DNA of 64,000 nt from an uncultured Sphingomonas sp. (GTDB lineage Bacteria; Pseudomonadota; Alphaproteobacteria; Sphingomonadales; Sphingomonadaceae). Each line of letters opens with the position of its first letter. The first letter of the stretch is position 1. The DNA lies in contig NZ_CAJYQD010000034.1 in assembly GCF_913776855.1 (NCBI RefSeq), forward strand, positions 1-64,000. The letters run 5' to 3'. This document shows positions 44,354 through 53,143 of this stretch, in pieces. The notes beneath the pieces are model-generated. The model did not search any database. It was not told the origin of the DNA and saw only the letters and a list, made by a program, of their open reading frames with translations. The position numbers were made by a program, and so were the translations under genes.

Positions 44354-45115
44354 GTGACCGCGCCGTTTCGATTCCCCCGGTTCTTCGTCACCTCGCCCGC
44401 GCCCTGCCCCTATCTGCCGGGGCGGCAGGAGCGGAAGGTGTTCACCGAGCTGAGCGGCGACAATGCGGACGAACTGAACGAGGCATTGGGCCGGATCGGG
44501 TTCCGCCGCAGCCAGTCGGTCGCCTACCGCCCCAGTTGCGTCGGGTGCAGCGCCTGTGTGTCGGTCCGCGTCGTCGCCAGCGACTTCTCCATGAACGCGA
44601 CCCAGCGCAAGTTGATGCGGCGCCATTCGGACCTCGATATCCGCGCCTGCAAGCCCTGGGCGACCGACGAACAATTCCGCCTGCTGCGCCGCTACCTCGC
44701 CGCGCGCCATCCCGGCGGCGGCATGACCGCGATGGACGAATCGGACTTTGCCGACATGGTGGAGCATTCGCCGGTCACGTCGTGGGTGATCGAATATCGC
44801 GAGCCGGCCGTCGATGGCGTGCCCGGCCGCCTGGTCGGCGCTTGCATCACCGACGAACAGGCCGACGGACTGTCGATGGTCTACAGCTTCTTCGAAACCG
44901 ACGATGACAGCCGCCCCGGCCTCGGCAACTTCATCATCCTCGACCATATCCGCCGTGCGCGAGCCGGCGGCTTGCCGCATGTCTATCTCGGCTATTGGGT
45001 ACAGGGGTCGCCGCGCATGACGTACAAGACGCGGTACCGTCCGCTGGAGGTATTGGGGCCGACCGGCTGGGCGCTGCTCGACGACACCCCTTCCGCCGCA
45101 AACGTTCCGGCATGA
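44354..45115 (+). CDS. bpt: Aspartate/glutamate leucyltransferase (Bpt), N-end rule
   Basis: 253 residues from GTG 44354, with GAAGGAG 6 nt upstream; the ATG at 44350 is out of frame. It moves leucine from Leu-tRNA to N-terminal Asp or Glu, marking proteins for ClpS/Clp[18 protein letters not shown] near the N-terminus, [16 protein letters not shown] with the Cys cluster, and [20 protein letters not shown] are family signatures. Full length for the family. The stop overlaps the next small gene (ATGA). Confidence 0.95.
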   Translation: MTAPFRFPRFFVTSPAPCPYLPGRQERKVFTELSGDNADELNEALGRIGFRRSQSVAYRPSCVGCSACVSVRVVASDFSMNATQRKLMRRHSDLDIRACKPWATDEQFRLLRRYLAARHPGGGMTAMDESDFADMVEHSPVTSWVIEYREPAVDGVPGRLVGACITDEQADGLSMVYSFFETDDDSRPGLGNFIILDHIRRARAGGLPHVYLGYWVQGSPRMTYKTRYRPLEVLGPTGWALLDDTPSAANVPA

Positions 45116-45516
45116 ACGCCGCGCTCCTCGCGCTCGCGCTGGCGGTGCAGCCTTCCGCCGGACTGGAACAGCGCCGCGCAACCATCGTCCAGTTCGAGAT
45201 CAAGCTGGCCCCCGGCCTGTCGCCCGCCCAACAGGCTGTCGCGACCGAAGTCTTCGCCGCCGACACCCGCACCATACGCCGCTGCGCCGATGCCGGCACG
45301 ATCGCCGCGCGCTACAAGGCGGAGAAGCGCTTTTCCGGGTCGATCACCGAACGCCGCAACACCGCCTTCGCCGCGATCCCGCTCGAACTGCGCCGCGAAC
45401 TCGACAAGGTCCCGACCGGCCACGCAACGCGGGTCTTCGGATCGGCCGGTGTCCGCCGCGTCCTGATCGCCTGCACCGTGCCGAAGATACCGGCGGCGCG
45501 GCAGGGGACGGTGTAG
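45112..45516 (+). CDS. Small exported protein of unknown function
   Basis: 134 residues from ATG 45112, which overlaps the bpt stop (ATGA). A short signal peptide is likely ([18 protein letters not shown]). The rest is mixed charge with a pattern [27 protein letters not shown], then [20 protein letters not shown], and two cysteines (RRCAD, LIACTV) that could pair. [18 protein letters not shown] is reminiscent of parvulin-type periplasmic folds, but too weak to assign. Coupling to bpt suggests it is truly translated. Confidence 0.6.
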   Translation: MNAALLALALAVQPSAGLEQRRATIVQFEIKLAPGLSPAQQAVATEVFAADTRTIRRCADAGTIAARYKAEKRFSGSITERRNTAFAAIPLELRRELDKVPTGHATRVFGSAGVRRVLIACTVPKIPAARQGTV

Positions 45517-45574
45517 CGCACCTGCGCTGAGACGACGCTTCGGGCGGCACCGGTAAAAATCCGCCCTCCCCTCT

Positions 45575-45671
45575 TCATTATTCCCGCGAAGGCAGGAATT
45601 CATTACCGCCAACGTCTGCGTAAGACTCGATGCCTCAGCGCATATGGGCTCCCGCCGTCGCGGGAGTGACG
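45575..45671. repeat. Paired-hairpin intergenic repeat (TTCCCGCGAAGGC type)
   Basis: Left hairpin TTCCCGCGAAGGCAGGAA (imperfect) and right hairpin CTCCCGCCGTCGCGGGAG, ending GTGACG. The middle shares GCGCATATGG with the copy at 33443. It lies between the convergent bpt operon and rpmJ. Confidence 0.7.
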
Positions 45672-45695
45672 ATTTTTACAAACCGAGCATCAACA

Positions 45696-45733
45696 CGAAC
45701 AGGCACCCGACCCCATGGCCGGATGCCTGTTCG
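45696..45733 (-). terminator. Possible terminator hairpin after rpmJ
   Basis: CGAACAGGCA and TGCCTGTTCG are perfect 10-bp inverted arms 18 nt apart, 42 nt beyond the rpmJ stop on the - strand. The run that follows is only moderately T-rich, so it could be a weak terminator or an mRNA 3'-end stem. Confidence 0.5.
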
Positions 45734-45774
45734 AAACCCAATACCGGGCAGGCCAAAGCCCACCCGATGCCGGA

Positions 45775-45900
45775 TCAGCCCTGGCGGGCCTTGAAGCGAC
45801 GGTTGGTCTTGTTGATGACGTAGATGCGCCCGCGGCGACGGATCACGCGGTTGTCCCGGTGACGATCCTTGAGCGACTTCAGCGAATTGACGATCTTCAT
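45775..45900 (-). CDS. rpmJ: 50S ribosomal protein L36
   Basis: A 41-codon gene that is easily missed. The - strand reads [20 protein letters not shown], then [21 protein letters not shown], then stop. It is a very basic protein of the size and sequence of L36. The four zinc-binding cysteines of the C+ form are absent, so it is the zinc-independent (C-) type. It stands alone, away from the ribosomal protein operons, as such L36 genes often do. Confidence 0.95.
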   Translation of the reverse strand: MKIVNSLKSLKDRHRDNRVIRRRGRIYVINKTNRRFKARQG

Positions 45901-46088
45901 GGGAACGGCTCTCAAACGGCAAAGAGGCCGCTCGCACGGCCGGAAAAGAGGCGCTCAGCTATCGCCGCACGGCCGCTTCGTCAAGACGCAACCGTCGTAA
46001 CGCATCGAAACACTTGCGCAATGAACCCATAATGGCGTGTGACGCGTTGGGTCGATTGATGAACCGTGGCAGTTTCGGGGTAGATGAC

Positions 46089-46703
46089 ATGAAGAAGGCG
46101 TTGGGGCTTGGTCTGGCGGCGACCGCCGCATTGCTGGCAAGCGGTTGCACGACCACCGGATCGCGGACCAGCCCGGTCGAAGTCACCCGGTTCCACCTGA
46201 ACGAACCGATCGCAAAGGGCAGCTTCTCGATCGAACCAGTACAGACCAACATGTCGGCCACCCCGGAATTCCAGACCTATGGCAACGCCGTGGCGCGCGA
46301 ACTGGAAAAGGCCGGCTTCACCCGCGCCGGTACGCAGCCGTCGGACCTGATCGTCGGCGTCGCCTTCACGCGCGGGACCAAGGGCTTCGTCGAAAAGCGC
46401 GCGCCCGTATCGATCGGCATCGGCGCGGGCGGCGGTGGCGGTGGCTGGCGCGGCGGCGGCGTGGGTCTTGGCGGCGGAGTCGGCTTCGGCCTGGGCGGTG
46501 GCCAGCGGGAGGTGATCGGCACCGAACTGGGCGTCCAGATTCGCCGCCGAGCCGACGCTACCACCATCTGGGAAGGGCGTGCCGTCACCGATTCGCTGGA
46601 AAACACCCCCGGCGCGCAGCCGGTGTTCCAAGCCGATCGGCTGGCCAATGCGCTGTTCCGGAACTTCCCAGGCGAGTCGGGAATCACTACGACGGTGAAA
46701 TGA
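46089..46703 (+). CDS. DUF4136-like outer-membrane lipoprotein
   Basis: 204 residues from ATG 46089. The signal is lipoprotein-type (MKKALGLGLAATAALLASGC; lipobox LASGC). The mature part has TPEFQTYGNAVARELEKAGF and DLIVGVAFTRGTKG, typical of DUF4136, plus a glycine-rich stretch (GIGAGGGGGGWRGGGVGLGG). It ends in FQADRLANALFRNFPGESG. The function of this family is not known. The stop overlaps the next gene (ATGA), giving a three-gene operon with an M14 peptidase and a GNAT enzyme. Confidence 0.75.
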   Translation: MKKALGLGLAATAALLASGCTTTGSRTSPVEVTRFHLNEPIAKGSFSIEPVQTNMSATPEFQTYGNAVARELEKAGFTRAGTQPSDLIVGVAFTRGTKGFVEKRAPVSIGIGAGGGGGGWRGGGVGLGGGVGFGLGGGQREVIGTELGVQIRRRADATTIWEGRAVTDSLENTPGAQPVFQADRLANALFRNFPGESGITTTVK

Positions 46704-47812
46704 GCATCACCATCAACGCCGCGTTCGACAGCGGCAACATCCGCGTCGTCGCTTCACAGGGCGATGGGTTCGACCTCGAAATCGTGGCCGATCACCAGTC
46801 CGACTTCTATCAGTGGTTCCACTTCCGCGTCGCCGGGGCGCGGGGGCGGACCCTGACCTTTCGCATCGTCAATGCCGGCGGCGCGGCCTATGCGTTCGGC
46901 TGGCCGGGCTATCGTACCCGCATGAGCAGCGATCGGACGGCGTGGCGGCAGGTCGATACCGGCTATGCCGATGGCGTGCTGACCTTCACCGCGACCATCG
47001 ACACCGAACTCGCGTGGTTCGCTTTCTTCGCACCCTATTCGATGGAGCGCCACGACGACCTGATCGCGCGCATCGCCGCACAGCCGGGCGTTGCACACCG
47101 CGAACTGGGCCAGACGCTGGACGGTCGCGCAATCGACTATCTGACCCTGGGCGACGGCCCGCTGAACGTGTGGGCCTATGCCCGCCAGCATCCCGGCGAA
47201 TCGATGTGCGAATGGTTCATGGAGGGGCTGCTGGAGCGGCTGACCGACCCGAACGACTCGCTCGCCACCGATCTCCGGTCGCGCATGACCTTTCACTGCG
47301 TGCCGAACATGAATCCCGACGGCTCGTTCCGGGGGCATCTGCGCACCAACGCCGCCGGGGTGAACCTCAACCGCGAATGGCACGCACCAACGGCGGAGCG
47401 CAGTCCCGAAGTGCTGTGCGTCCGCAATCGCATGGACGAAACCGGCGTCGACATCGCCATCGACGTCCATGGCGACGAAGCGATCCCCGCCAACTTCATC
47501 GCCGGCTATGAAGGCATCCCCAACTGGACCGACGACCACGGCGCCCGCTTCACCGCGTTTGGCGCGGCCTGGGCGGCGGCGACGCCGGAGTTCCAGACGA
47601 AGCTCGGCTATCCCGTGTCCGCCCCCGGTCAGGCCAATCTCTCGATGTCGACCAACCAGCTCGCCAACCGCTTCGGCGCGCTCAGCATGACGCTTGAAAT
47701 GCCGTTCAAGGATCACGACGACAATCCCGATCCCGAATTCGGCTGGTCGCCCGAACGCTCGAAGCGCCTTGCGCATAGCTGGCTGGAGGTCTTGGCGGAC
47801 TTCACCCGGTGA
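46700..47812 (+). CDS. M14-family zinc carboxypeptidase, cytosolic carboxypeptidase (CCP)-like
   Basis: 370 residues, with no signal peptide, so it is cytoplasmic. The N-terminal ~120 residues form the beta domain typical of CCPs (DFYQWFHFRVAGARGRTLTF). The zinc ligands are in RQHPGESMCEWFMEG (HxxE) and DVHGDEAIP (H); NLNREW and TLEMPFKD (catalytic Glu) follow. CCP-like bacterial enzymes trim C-terminal residues; their targets are mostly unknown. The start overlaps the lipoprotein stop and its own stop overlaps the next start (GTGA). Confidence 0.92.
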   Translation: MSITINAAFDSGNIRVVASQGDGFDLEIVADHQSDFYQWFHFRVAGARGRTLTFRIVNAGGAAYAFGWPGYRTRMSSDRTAWRQVDTGYADGVLTFTATIDTELAWFAFFAPYSMERHDDLIARIAAQPGVAHRELGQTLDGRAIDYLTLGDGPLNVWAYARQHPGESMCEWFMEGLLERLTDPNDSLATDLRSRMTFHCVPNMNPDGSFRGHLRTNAAGVNLNREWHAPTAERSPEVLCVRNRMDETGVDIAIDVHGDEAIPANFIAGYEGIPNWTDDHGARFTAFGAAWAAATPEFQTKLGYPVSAPGQANLSMSTNQLANRFGALSMTLEMPFKDHDDNPDPEFGWSPERSKRLAHSWLEVLADFTR

Positions 47813-48264
47813 TCGTCCGTCCGGGCGGCCTCGACCATCCGGCCACGGCGGCGCTGCTGACGGCGCATCTGGCCGATATGCGCGCCAGCTCGCCGCCGGG
47901 CAGCGTCCATGCGCTCGACCTGTCGGCACTGGCGACGCCCGACATCGCCTTCTACACCGCATGGGACGGCGACACGCTGCTCGGCTGCGGGGCGCTGCGC
48001 ACGCTGGGCGATGGCACGGGTGAGGTAAAGTCGATGCGCACCGATCCGGCGGCACGCGGACATGGTGTCGGACAAGCCGTTCTCGATCGGATCGTCGCTG
48101 ACGCCTGCGCTGCCGACCTGGCGCACCTGCTGCTCGAAACCGGCACCGGACCGATGTTCGAAGCCGCCCACCGCCTGTACCGGCGCAACGGCTTCGTGCC
48201 CTGCCTGCCCTTCGGCGGCTATCGCGCAACCGCCTTCAACCGGTTCCTCTCGCGCACGCTTTAG
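47809..48264 (+). CDS. GNAT family N-acetyltransferase
   Basis: 151 residues from a GTG that overlaps the M14 stop. The acetyl-CoA-binding motif A is VKSMRTDPAARGHGVGQAVLDRI, followed by LLLETGTGPMFEAAHRLYRRNGF, the usual final helix and strand. The layout resembles YsnE/PhnO-type small acetyltransferases. The substrate is unknown. Its place behind a carboxypeptidase hints at peptide or amino-acid modification, but that is only positional. Confidence 0.88.
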   Translation: MIVRPGGLDHPATAALLTAHLADMRASSPPGSVHALDLSALATPDIAFYTAWDGDTLLGCGALRTLGDGTGEVKSMRTDPAARGHGVGQAVLDRIVADACAADLAHLLLETGTGPMFEAAHRLYRRNGFVPCLPFGGYRATAFNRFLSRTL

Positions 48265-48300
48265 GCTAGGCGCAGCGGCGACAACCGCAATGGAGGCCCC

Positions 48301-48987
48301 ATGCCCACGCTCGTCCTGATCCGCCACGGCCAGTCGGCCTGGAACCTCGAAAACCGCTTCACCGGCTGGTGGGACGTGAACCTGACTGAAAAGGGTGAGG
48401 CGGAGGCCAAGGCGGCGGGCGAACTTCTGACCGAGAAGGGCCATGATTTCGACCTGTGCTTCACCAGCTTCCAGACCCGCGCGATCAAGACGCTGAACAT
48501 CGCGCTGGAATCGATGGGCCGGTTGTGGCTCCCGGTCGAAAAGGACTGGCGCCTGAACGAGCGGCACTATGGCGGGCTGACCGGCCTCGACAAGGCGGAG
48601 ACCGCCGCCAAGCATGGCGACGAACAGGTCAAGATCTGGCGCCGCAGCTTCGACGTACCGCCGCCCCTTCCCGAAGCGGACAGCCCGTGGGACCTGTCGG
48701 CCGACCGCCGTTATGCCAGGATCGACATTCCGCAGACCGAAAGCCTCAAGGACACGATCGACCGCGTCCTGCCCTATTGGGAGAGCCGCATCGCGCCTGA
48801 ACTCAAGGCGGGCAAGCGCGTGCTGATCTCGGCACACGGCAACTCGCTGCGCGCGCTGGTCAAGCATCTGTCGGGCATCCCGGACGACGAGATCACCGGC
48901 CTCGAAATCCCGACCGGGCAGCCGATCGTCTATGAACTGGCCGACGACCTGACGCCGACCGATCGTTATTATCTGAACGAGCGGTAA
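48301..48987 (+). CDS. gpmA: 2,3-bisphosphoglycerate-dependent phosphoglycerate mutase
   Basis: 228 residues. It interconverts 3- and 2-phosphoglycerate in glycolysis. The phospho-histidine loop [20 protein letters not shown] is at the N-terminus. [18 protein letters not shown] and [16 protein letters not shown] (second active-site His) complete the signature. ATG has GGAGG 6 nt upstream. It is followed by a family A repeat. Confidence 0.97.
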   Translation: MPTLVLIRHGQSAWNLENRFTGWWDVNLTEKGEAEAKAAGELLTEKGHDFDLCFTSFQTRAIKTLNIALESMGRLWLPVEKDWRLNERHYGGLTGLDKAETAAKHGDEQVKIWRRSFDVPPPLPEADSPWDLSADRRYARIDIPQTESLKDTIDRVLPYWESRIAPELKAGKRVLISAHGNSLRALVKHLSGIPDDEITGLEIPTGQPIVYELADDLTPTDRYYLNER

Positions 48988-49012
48988 GGGGGGCCTTCTC
49001 CTCTCACAAATC

Positions 49013-49132
49013 CGTTCGGTTCGAGCAGCTTCGAGCGAAGTCGAGAAGCGTCTGTCGAGAACGCCCCGTTTGGGGCACCTCCTTCTCGACTACGGTTCTC
49101 GACAGGCTCGAACCTGCGCTCGAAGCAAACGG
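49013..49132. repeat. Repeat family A, full copy
   Basis: CGTTCGGTTCGAGCAGC to CGAAGCAAACGG, about 120 nt and nearly identical to 42422. Left and right halves are complementary (CGAAGTCGAGAAG with CTTCTCGACTACG). It directly follows gpmA and so may serve as its transcript end. The gpmA-purE gap (48988-49434) also holds family F copies at 49224 and 49320 and no visible gene. Confidence 0.85.
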
Positions 49133-49223
49133 AAGGGGCGTTGGCGGGTAGGCGTACAAACGCCTTTCCTACACGCCCCACCACCGCCAAACTCCCCACC
49201 GGCCCCCAACCCCGGCCGCCGCT

Positions 49224-49285
49224 CTTTGACACCGCCACCATTCTCACCGCGCAAACAGCGCACGAGTGTGAACTTCGTGAACTTT
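49224..49285 (+). repeat. Repeat family F, copy 2 (upstream of purE)
   Basis: CTTTGACACCGCC, then GCGCAA and CAGCGCACGAG, ending GTGTGAACTTCGTGAACTTTG. Matches the copy at 22478 with identical spacing between TTGACA and GCGCAA (17 nt). It sits 150 nt upstream of the purE start, so it could carry a promoter or operator for purEK, but the copy at 22478 lies downstream of a porin gene. Confidence 0.7.
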
Positions 49286-49319
49286 GCCCGCCAAAACGCC
49301 GACGCGGCGAAAACGCCAC

Positions 49320-49342
49320 TAGTGTGAACTTCGTGAACTTTG
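49320..49342 (+). repeat. Repeat family F, partial copy
   Basis: TAGTGTGAACTTCGTGAACT followed by TTG repeats the terminal part of the 49224 element 35 nt further on. Only the tandem GTGAACTT section is present. Two GTGAACTT pairs upstream of purE could be protein-binding sites. Confidence 0.6.
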
Positions 49343-49434
49343 GCCCTGAATATGCCGGTACGGAATCCTTCCGCTTGCCCTGTTCCCGCCCCTTCCCTAA
49401 GCAACGGCTCCCCCAAAAGCGTTACGGGCAGAGA

Positions 49435-49920
49435 ATGAACGACGTGACCGTGGTCGGCATCATCATGGGCAGCACTTCCGACTGGGACACGATGGCACAT
49501 GCCGCCGACGTGCTGACCAAGCTCGGTATTCCCCATGAAACCAAGGTGGTGTCCGCCCACCGCACCCCGCAGCGGCTGGTCGAATATGCCACCGGTGCAG
49601 TGGGCCGCGGGTTGAAGGTCGTGATCGCGGGTGCCGGCGGTGCCGCCCACCTGCCCGGCATGGTCGCCTCGATGACCCGCCTGCCCGTGCTGGGCGTGCC
49701 GGTCGAATCAAAGGCGCTGAAGGGCATGGACAGCCTGCTCTCGATCGTACAGATGCCCGGCGGTGTGCCGGTCGGCACGCTGGCGATCGGCAAGGCCGGA
49801 GCGATCAACGCCGGCCTGCTCGCCGCCTCGATCCTCGCAACGCATGACGACGCGCTTGCCGACCGGCTCGACGCATGGCGCGCGGCGCAGACCGACGGCG
49901 TGGCGATCGACCCGCAATGA
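49435..49920 (+). CDS. purE: 5-(carboxyamino)imidazole ribonucleotide mutase PurE (class I)
   Basis: 161 residues from ATG 49435. It moves the carboxylate of N5-CAIR to form CAIR in purine synthesis. [21 protein letters not shown] and [14 protein letters not shown] are the substrate-binding motifs, and [16 protein letters not shown] the core. The presence of purK directly after confirms the class I route. ATGA overlap with purK. Confidence 0.97.
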   Translation: MNDVTVVGIIMGSTSDWDTMAHAADVLTKLGIPHETKVVSAHRTPQRLVEYATGAVGRGLKVVIAGAGGAAHLPGMVASMTRLPVLGVPVESKALKGMDSLLSIVQMPGGVPVGTLAIGKAGAINAGLLAASILATHDDALADRLDAWRAAQTDGVAIDPQ

Positions 49921-50975
49921 CCCCGCTGCCCCCCGGTTCGACCATCGGCATCATCGGGTCGGGTCAGCTTGGCCGGATGATCGGCGTCGCCGCCGCGCAG
50001 CTCGGCTATCGCATCCACGTCTATGCCCCCGACAGCGGCCCGGCCAACGACATCGCCTTCGCCCACAGCCGCGGTGCCTATGACGACGTCGCCGCGCTCA
50101 AGGCGTTCGCCGCCCAGGTCGATGTCGTCACCTATGAGTTCGAGAACATCGCCGCCGCCCCGATCGAGGCGCTGGGCGACAAGGTACGCCCCTCTGCCCG
50201 CTCGCTGGCCGTCGCGCAGGACCGGGTCCGCGAGAAGCGCTTCGTCGAAGGGCTAGGCGGCCGTCCCGCGCGCTGGGCCGAGGTCACCGATCGTGCCGCG
50301 CTCGACACCGCCATCGCCGCGGTCGGCTGTCCGGCGGTCCTCAAGACCACCCGCTTCGGCTATGACGGCAAGGGCCAGGCCCGCCTGATGGCACCCGCCG
50401 ACGCCGATGCCGCGTGGGACGCGATCGGCGGCGGCCCGGCGATCCTCGAAGCGTTCGTCGATTTCGACGATGAATTTTCGGTGGTCCTCGCCCGTGGCCT
50501 CGACGGCGGACTCGTGACCTATCCGACGCCCAAGAACGTCCACAAGGCCGGCATCCTCGACACCTCGACCGTCCCCGCCCCCGTGATCGAACCCTGGCGT
50601 GCCGAGGCGGAGACGCTGGCAGCCCAGGTCGCCGAGGCGCTCGACCATGTCGGCGTCCTGACGCTCGAATTCTTCTGCGGGCGCGATGGCGCGGTGTTTA
50701 ACGAAATGGCCCCGCGCGTCCATAACTCCGGCCACTGGACGATCGAGGGCAGCGAAACCTCGCAGTTCGAAAACCATGTCCGCGCCGTGCTGGGCCTGCC
50801 GCTCGGCAGCGTCGCGATGACCGCCAGGCGGGTGGAGATGACGAACCTGATCGGCGACGACGTGGACCAATGGCCGGCACTGCTGGCCGAAAGCGGCGCC
50901 CATCTCCACCTCTACGGCAAGCACGAAGCCCGCCCCGGCCGCAAGATGGGCCATGTGACGCGGGTGGAACGCTAA
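49917..50975 (+). CDS. purK: 5-(carboxyamino)imidazole ribonucleotide synthase PurK
   Basis: 352 residues, ATP-grasp enzyme that carboxylates AIR with bicarbonate and [24 protein letters not shown] at the N-terminus, [13 protein letters not shown] in the ATP-grasp domain, and [20 protein letters not shown] are diagnostic. The start overlaps the purE stop, so the pair is translationally coupled. A short palindrome follows the stop. Confidence 0.97.
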   Translation: MTPLPPGSTIGIIGSGQLGRMIGVAAAQLGYRIHVYAPDSGPANDIAFAHSRGAYDDVAALKAFAAQVDVVTYEFENIAAAPIEALGDKVRPSARSLAVAQDRVREKRFVEGLGGRPARWAEVTDRAALDTAIAAVGCPAVLKTTRFGYDGKGQARLMAPADADAAWDAIGGGPAILEAFVDFDDEFSVVLARGLDGGLVTYPTPKNVHKAGILDTSTVPAPVIEPWRAEAETLAAQVAEALDHVGVLTLEFFCGRDGAVFNEMAPRVHNSGHWTIEGSETSQFENHVRAVLGLPLGSVAMTARRVEMTNLIGDDVDQWPALLAESGAHLHLYGKHEARPGRKMGHVTRVER

Positions 50976-51000
50976 ATCCTCCCCGGCACGGGGAGGAGCC
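50976..51000. repeat. Short GC hairpin repeat (CCTCCCCGGCACGGGGAGG)
   Basis: CCTCCCC and GGGGAGG around GGCAC, in the 26-nt gap between convergent purK and the peptidase gene. Same core as the hairpin at 31431. It could stop transcription from either side, though no T-run is present. Confidence 0.65.
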
Positions 51001-51001
51001 T

Positions 51002-53059
51002 CTAACCCTCCACGCCCAGCTGCCACAGCACGAACGCCATTTCCTCGGCGGCTTCCTTCAAGCTCTCCCACCGGCCCGACTTGCCGCCGTGCCCTGCGCC
51101 CATATTGGTCTTGAGCAGCAGCACATTGTCGTCGGTCTTCGTCGCCCGGAGCCGCGCCGCCCACTTCGCCGGCTCCCAATAGGTCACGCGCGGATCGTTC
51201 AGCCCGCCCGAAATGAACACCGGCGGATAGGCTTGGGGCCTCACATTGTCATAGGGCGAGTACGACGCGATCAGCTCGAACGCCGCCTTGTCCTCGATCG
51301 GGTTGCCCCATTCTGGCCACTCACCCGGCGTCAGCGGCAGGCTGTCGTCCAGCATCGTGTTCAGCACGTCGACGAACGGTACGCTCGCCACCACCGCGCC
51401 CCACAGCTCGGGGTCGGAGTTCATTACCGCGCCCATCAGCTCGCCGCCGGCCGATCCGCCGGCGATGGCGATCTTGCCCTCTGCGGTATAGCCCCGTTCG
51501 ATCAGCCCCTTCGCCACATCGACGAAGTCGTTGAAGGTGTTGGTCCGCTTCTCCAGCTTCCCGTCCAGATACCATTGCTGGCCCAGGTCATCGCCGCCCC
51601 GGATATGGGCAATGGCAAACGCCATGCCCCTGTCGAGGAACGACATGCGGCTGGTCGAGAAACCCGGCGGGATCGCATAGCCGTACGCACCATAGCTGTA
51701 GAGATACAGCTTGCCCGTCCCGTCGCGGGGATAATCCTTCGGATACACCACCGAACACGGGATGGCGGTCCCATCGCGCGCGGTGATCTCCAGCCGCTCG
51801 GTCACGTACTTTGCCGGATCATAGCCCGACGGGATCGTCTGCACCTTGCGCACGGTCAGGCCGCCGCTGGCCACGTCATAGTCATAGACGGTGCCCGGCG
51901 TGACCATCGATTCGTACCCGAGCCGCAGCGTATCGACGTCATATTCCGGATTGTCACCCAGCCCGACGACGAAGCTCGCCTCCGGAAAGTCGATCGGCCG
52001 TGCCGGCCCGCCGGCGTAATCATGCAGCCGGATCTGGTCGAGTCCGTCCAGCCGCCCCTCGACCACGAAGAACCGCGCAAAGGTCGCGACGCCCGTCATG
52101 TAGAAATGCGGGTCGGCGGCGATCAGCTCCTGCCAGTCGCTCGGGCTGTCCAGCGAAGCGGTCGCCAGCCGGAAGTTCGGGTGCGTGTCGTTGGTGTGGA
52201 TGAAGAGCGTGCCGTCATGCTCCTCCACGTCATACTCCACGCCCTCCACGCGTGCCTTTACCAGCAGCGGTTCGGCGGTCGGATCGTCGGCCGGGACCAG
52301 CCGCACCTCGCTGGTGACGTGATCGCCCGCCGAAATGACCAGAAAGCGCCGCGACTGGGTTTCGCCGACCGACACCCGCCAGCCTTCATCGGCCTCGTGG
52401 TACAGCTCGATATCCTGATCGACGGCCGTGCCGATCCGGTGTAGCCGGGCATTGTCGGTCCGCCATTGCTCGTTGGCGAGGCCGTAGAGGAACCCGCTCG
52501 AATCGGCCGTCCACACCAGTTCAGACAGGGTGCCCGGAATGACGTCCGCCAGCAGTTCGCCGGTCGCCAGGTCCTTGACCCGCGCCTCGAACCGCTCGCC
52601 GCCGTCATCGTCGATCGCATAGGCGAGCAATCGCCCGTCCGGACTGACCGATAGCGCGCCCAGCCGGAAATATTCCTTGCCCGCGGCCAGCGCGGGTTCG
52701 TCGAGGATCAATTCGTCGTCGCCGCCCGCGACCGGCCGCCGCCACCAGCGGCGATATTCGCCGCCGGTTTCGAAATCGGACCAGTACCACCAGTCGCCGT
52801 CACGCTGCGGCACGGTGGCGTCATCCTCCTTGATCCGTCCGCGCATCTCACTGAACAGCGTATCGATCAGCGGCTGGTGCGGCGCCATGACCGCATCGAA
52901 ATAGGCGTTCTCGGCCTTGAGGTAATCGAGGATCTCGGCGTCCTCGACCTTCGGATAGTTCGGATCGCGCAGCCAAGCCCAGGGATCGGACACGGTAATC
53001 CCGTGACGGTCGTAGCTATGGGCGCGCTGTTCGGCGATCGGCGGAATGGGCTTGGTCAT
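51002..53059 (-). CDS. ptrB: Oligopeptidase B (S9A prolyl-oligopeptidase family)
   Basis: 685 residues from ATG 53059; the longer open frame upstream is antisense to the next gene. It cleaves short peptides in the cytoplasm, usually after Arg or Lys. The N-terminus has DPWAWLRDPNYPKV, the beta-propeller follows (EYFRLGALSVSPDGRLLAY), and the alpha/beta-hydrolase domain has YSYGAYGYAIPPGFS, nucleophile Ser in IAGGSAGGELMG, Asp in SGGLNDPRVTYWEP and His in MGAGHGG. The length and motifs fit oligopeptidase B better than prolyl oligopeptidase. Confidence 0.92.
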   Translation of the reverse strand: MTKPIPPIAEQRAHSYDRHGITVSDPWAWLRDPNYPKVEDAEILDYLKAENAYFDAVMAPHQPLIDTLFSEMRGRIKEDDATVPQRDGDWWYWSDFETGGEYRRWWRRPVAGGDDELILDEPALAAGKEYFRLGALSVSPDGRLLAYAIDDDGGERFEARVKDLATGELLADVIPGTLSELVWTADSSGFLYGLANEQWRTDNARLHRIGTAVDQDIELYHEADEGWRVSVGETQSRRFLVISAGDHVTSEVRLVPADDPTAEPLLVKARVEGVEYDVEEHDGTLFIHTNDTHPNFRLATASLDSPSDWQELIAADPHFYMTGVATFARFFVVEGRLDGLDQIRLHDYAGGPARPIDFPEASFVVGLGDNPEYDVDTLRLGYESMVTPGTVYDYDVASGGLTVRKVQTIPSGYDPAKYVTERLEITARDGTAIPCSVVYPKDYPRDGTGKLYLYSYGAYGYAIPPGFSTSRMSFLDRGMAFAIAHIRGGDDLGQQWYLDGKLEKRTNTFNDFVDVAKGLIERGYTAEGKIAIAGGSAGGELMGAVMNSDPELWGAVVASVPFVDVLNTMLDDSLPLTPGEWPEWGNPIEDKAAFELIASYSPYDNVRPQAYPPVFISGGLNDPRVTYWEPAKWAARLRATKTDDNVLLLKTNMGAGHGGKSGRWESLKEAAEEMAFVLWQLGVEG

Positions 53060-53143
53060 GGCCGCCCATGTGGGGCCATGCCTCGCGGAAGTCGAGCGAG
53101 CTTGTGGCTTTTGCCCGACCGTTTCGGCTGATACGAACGCGGC

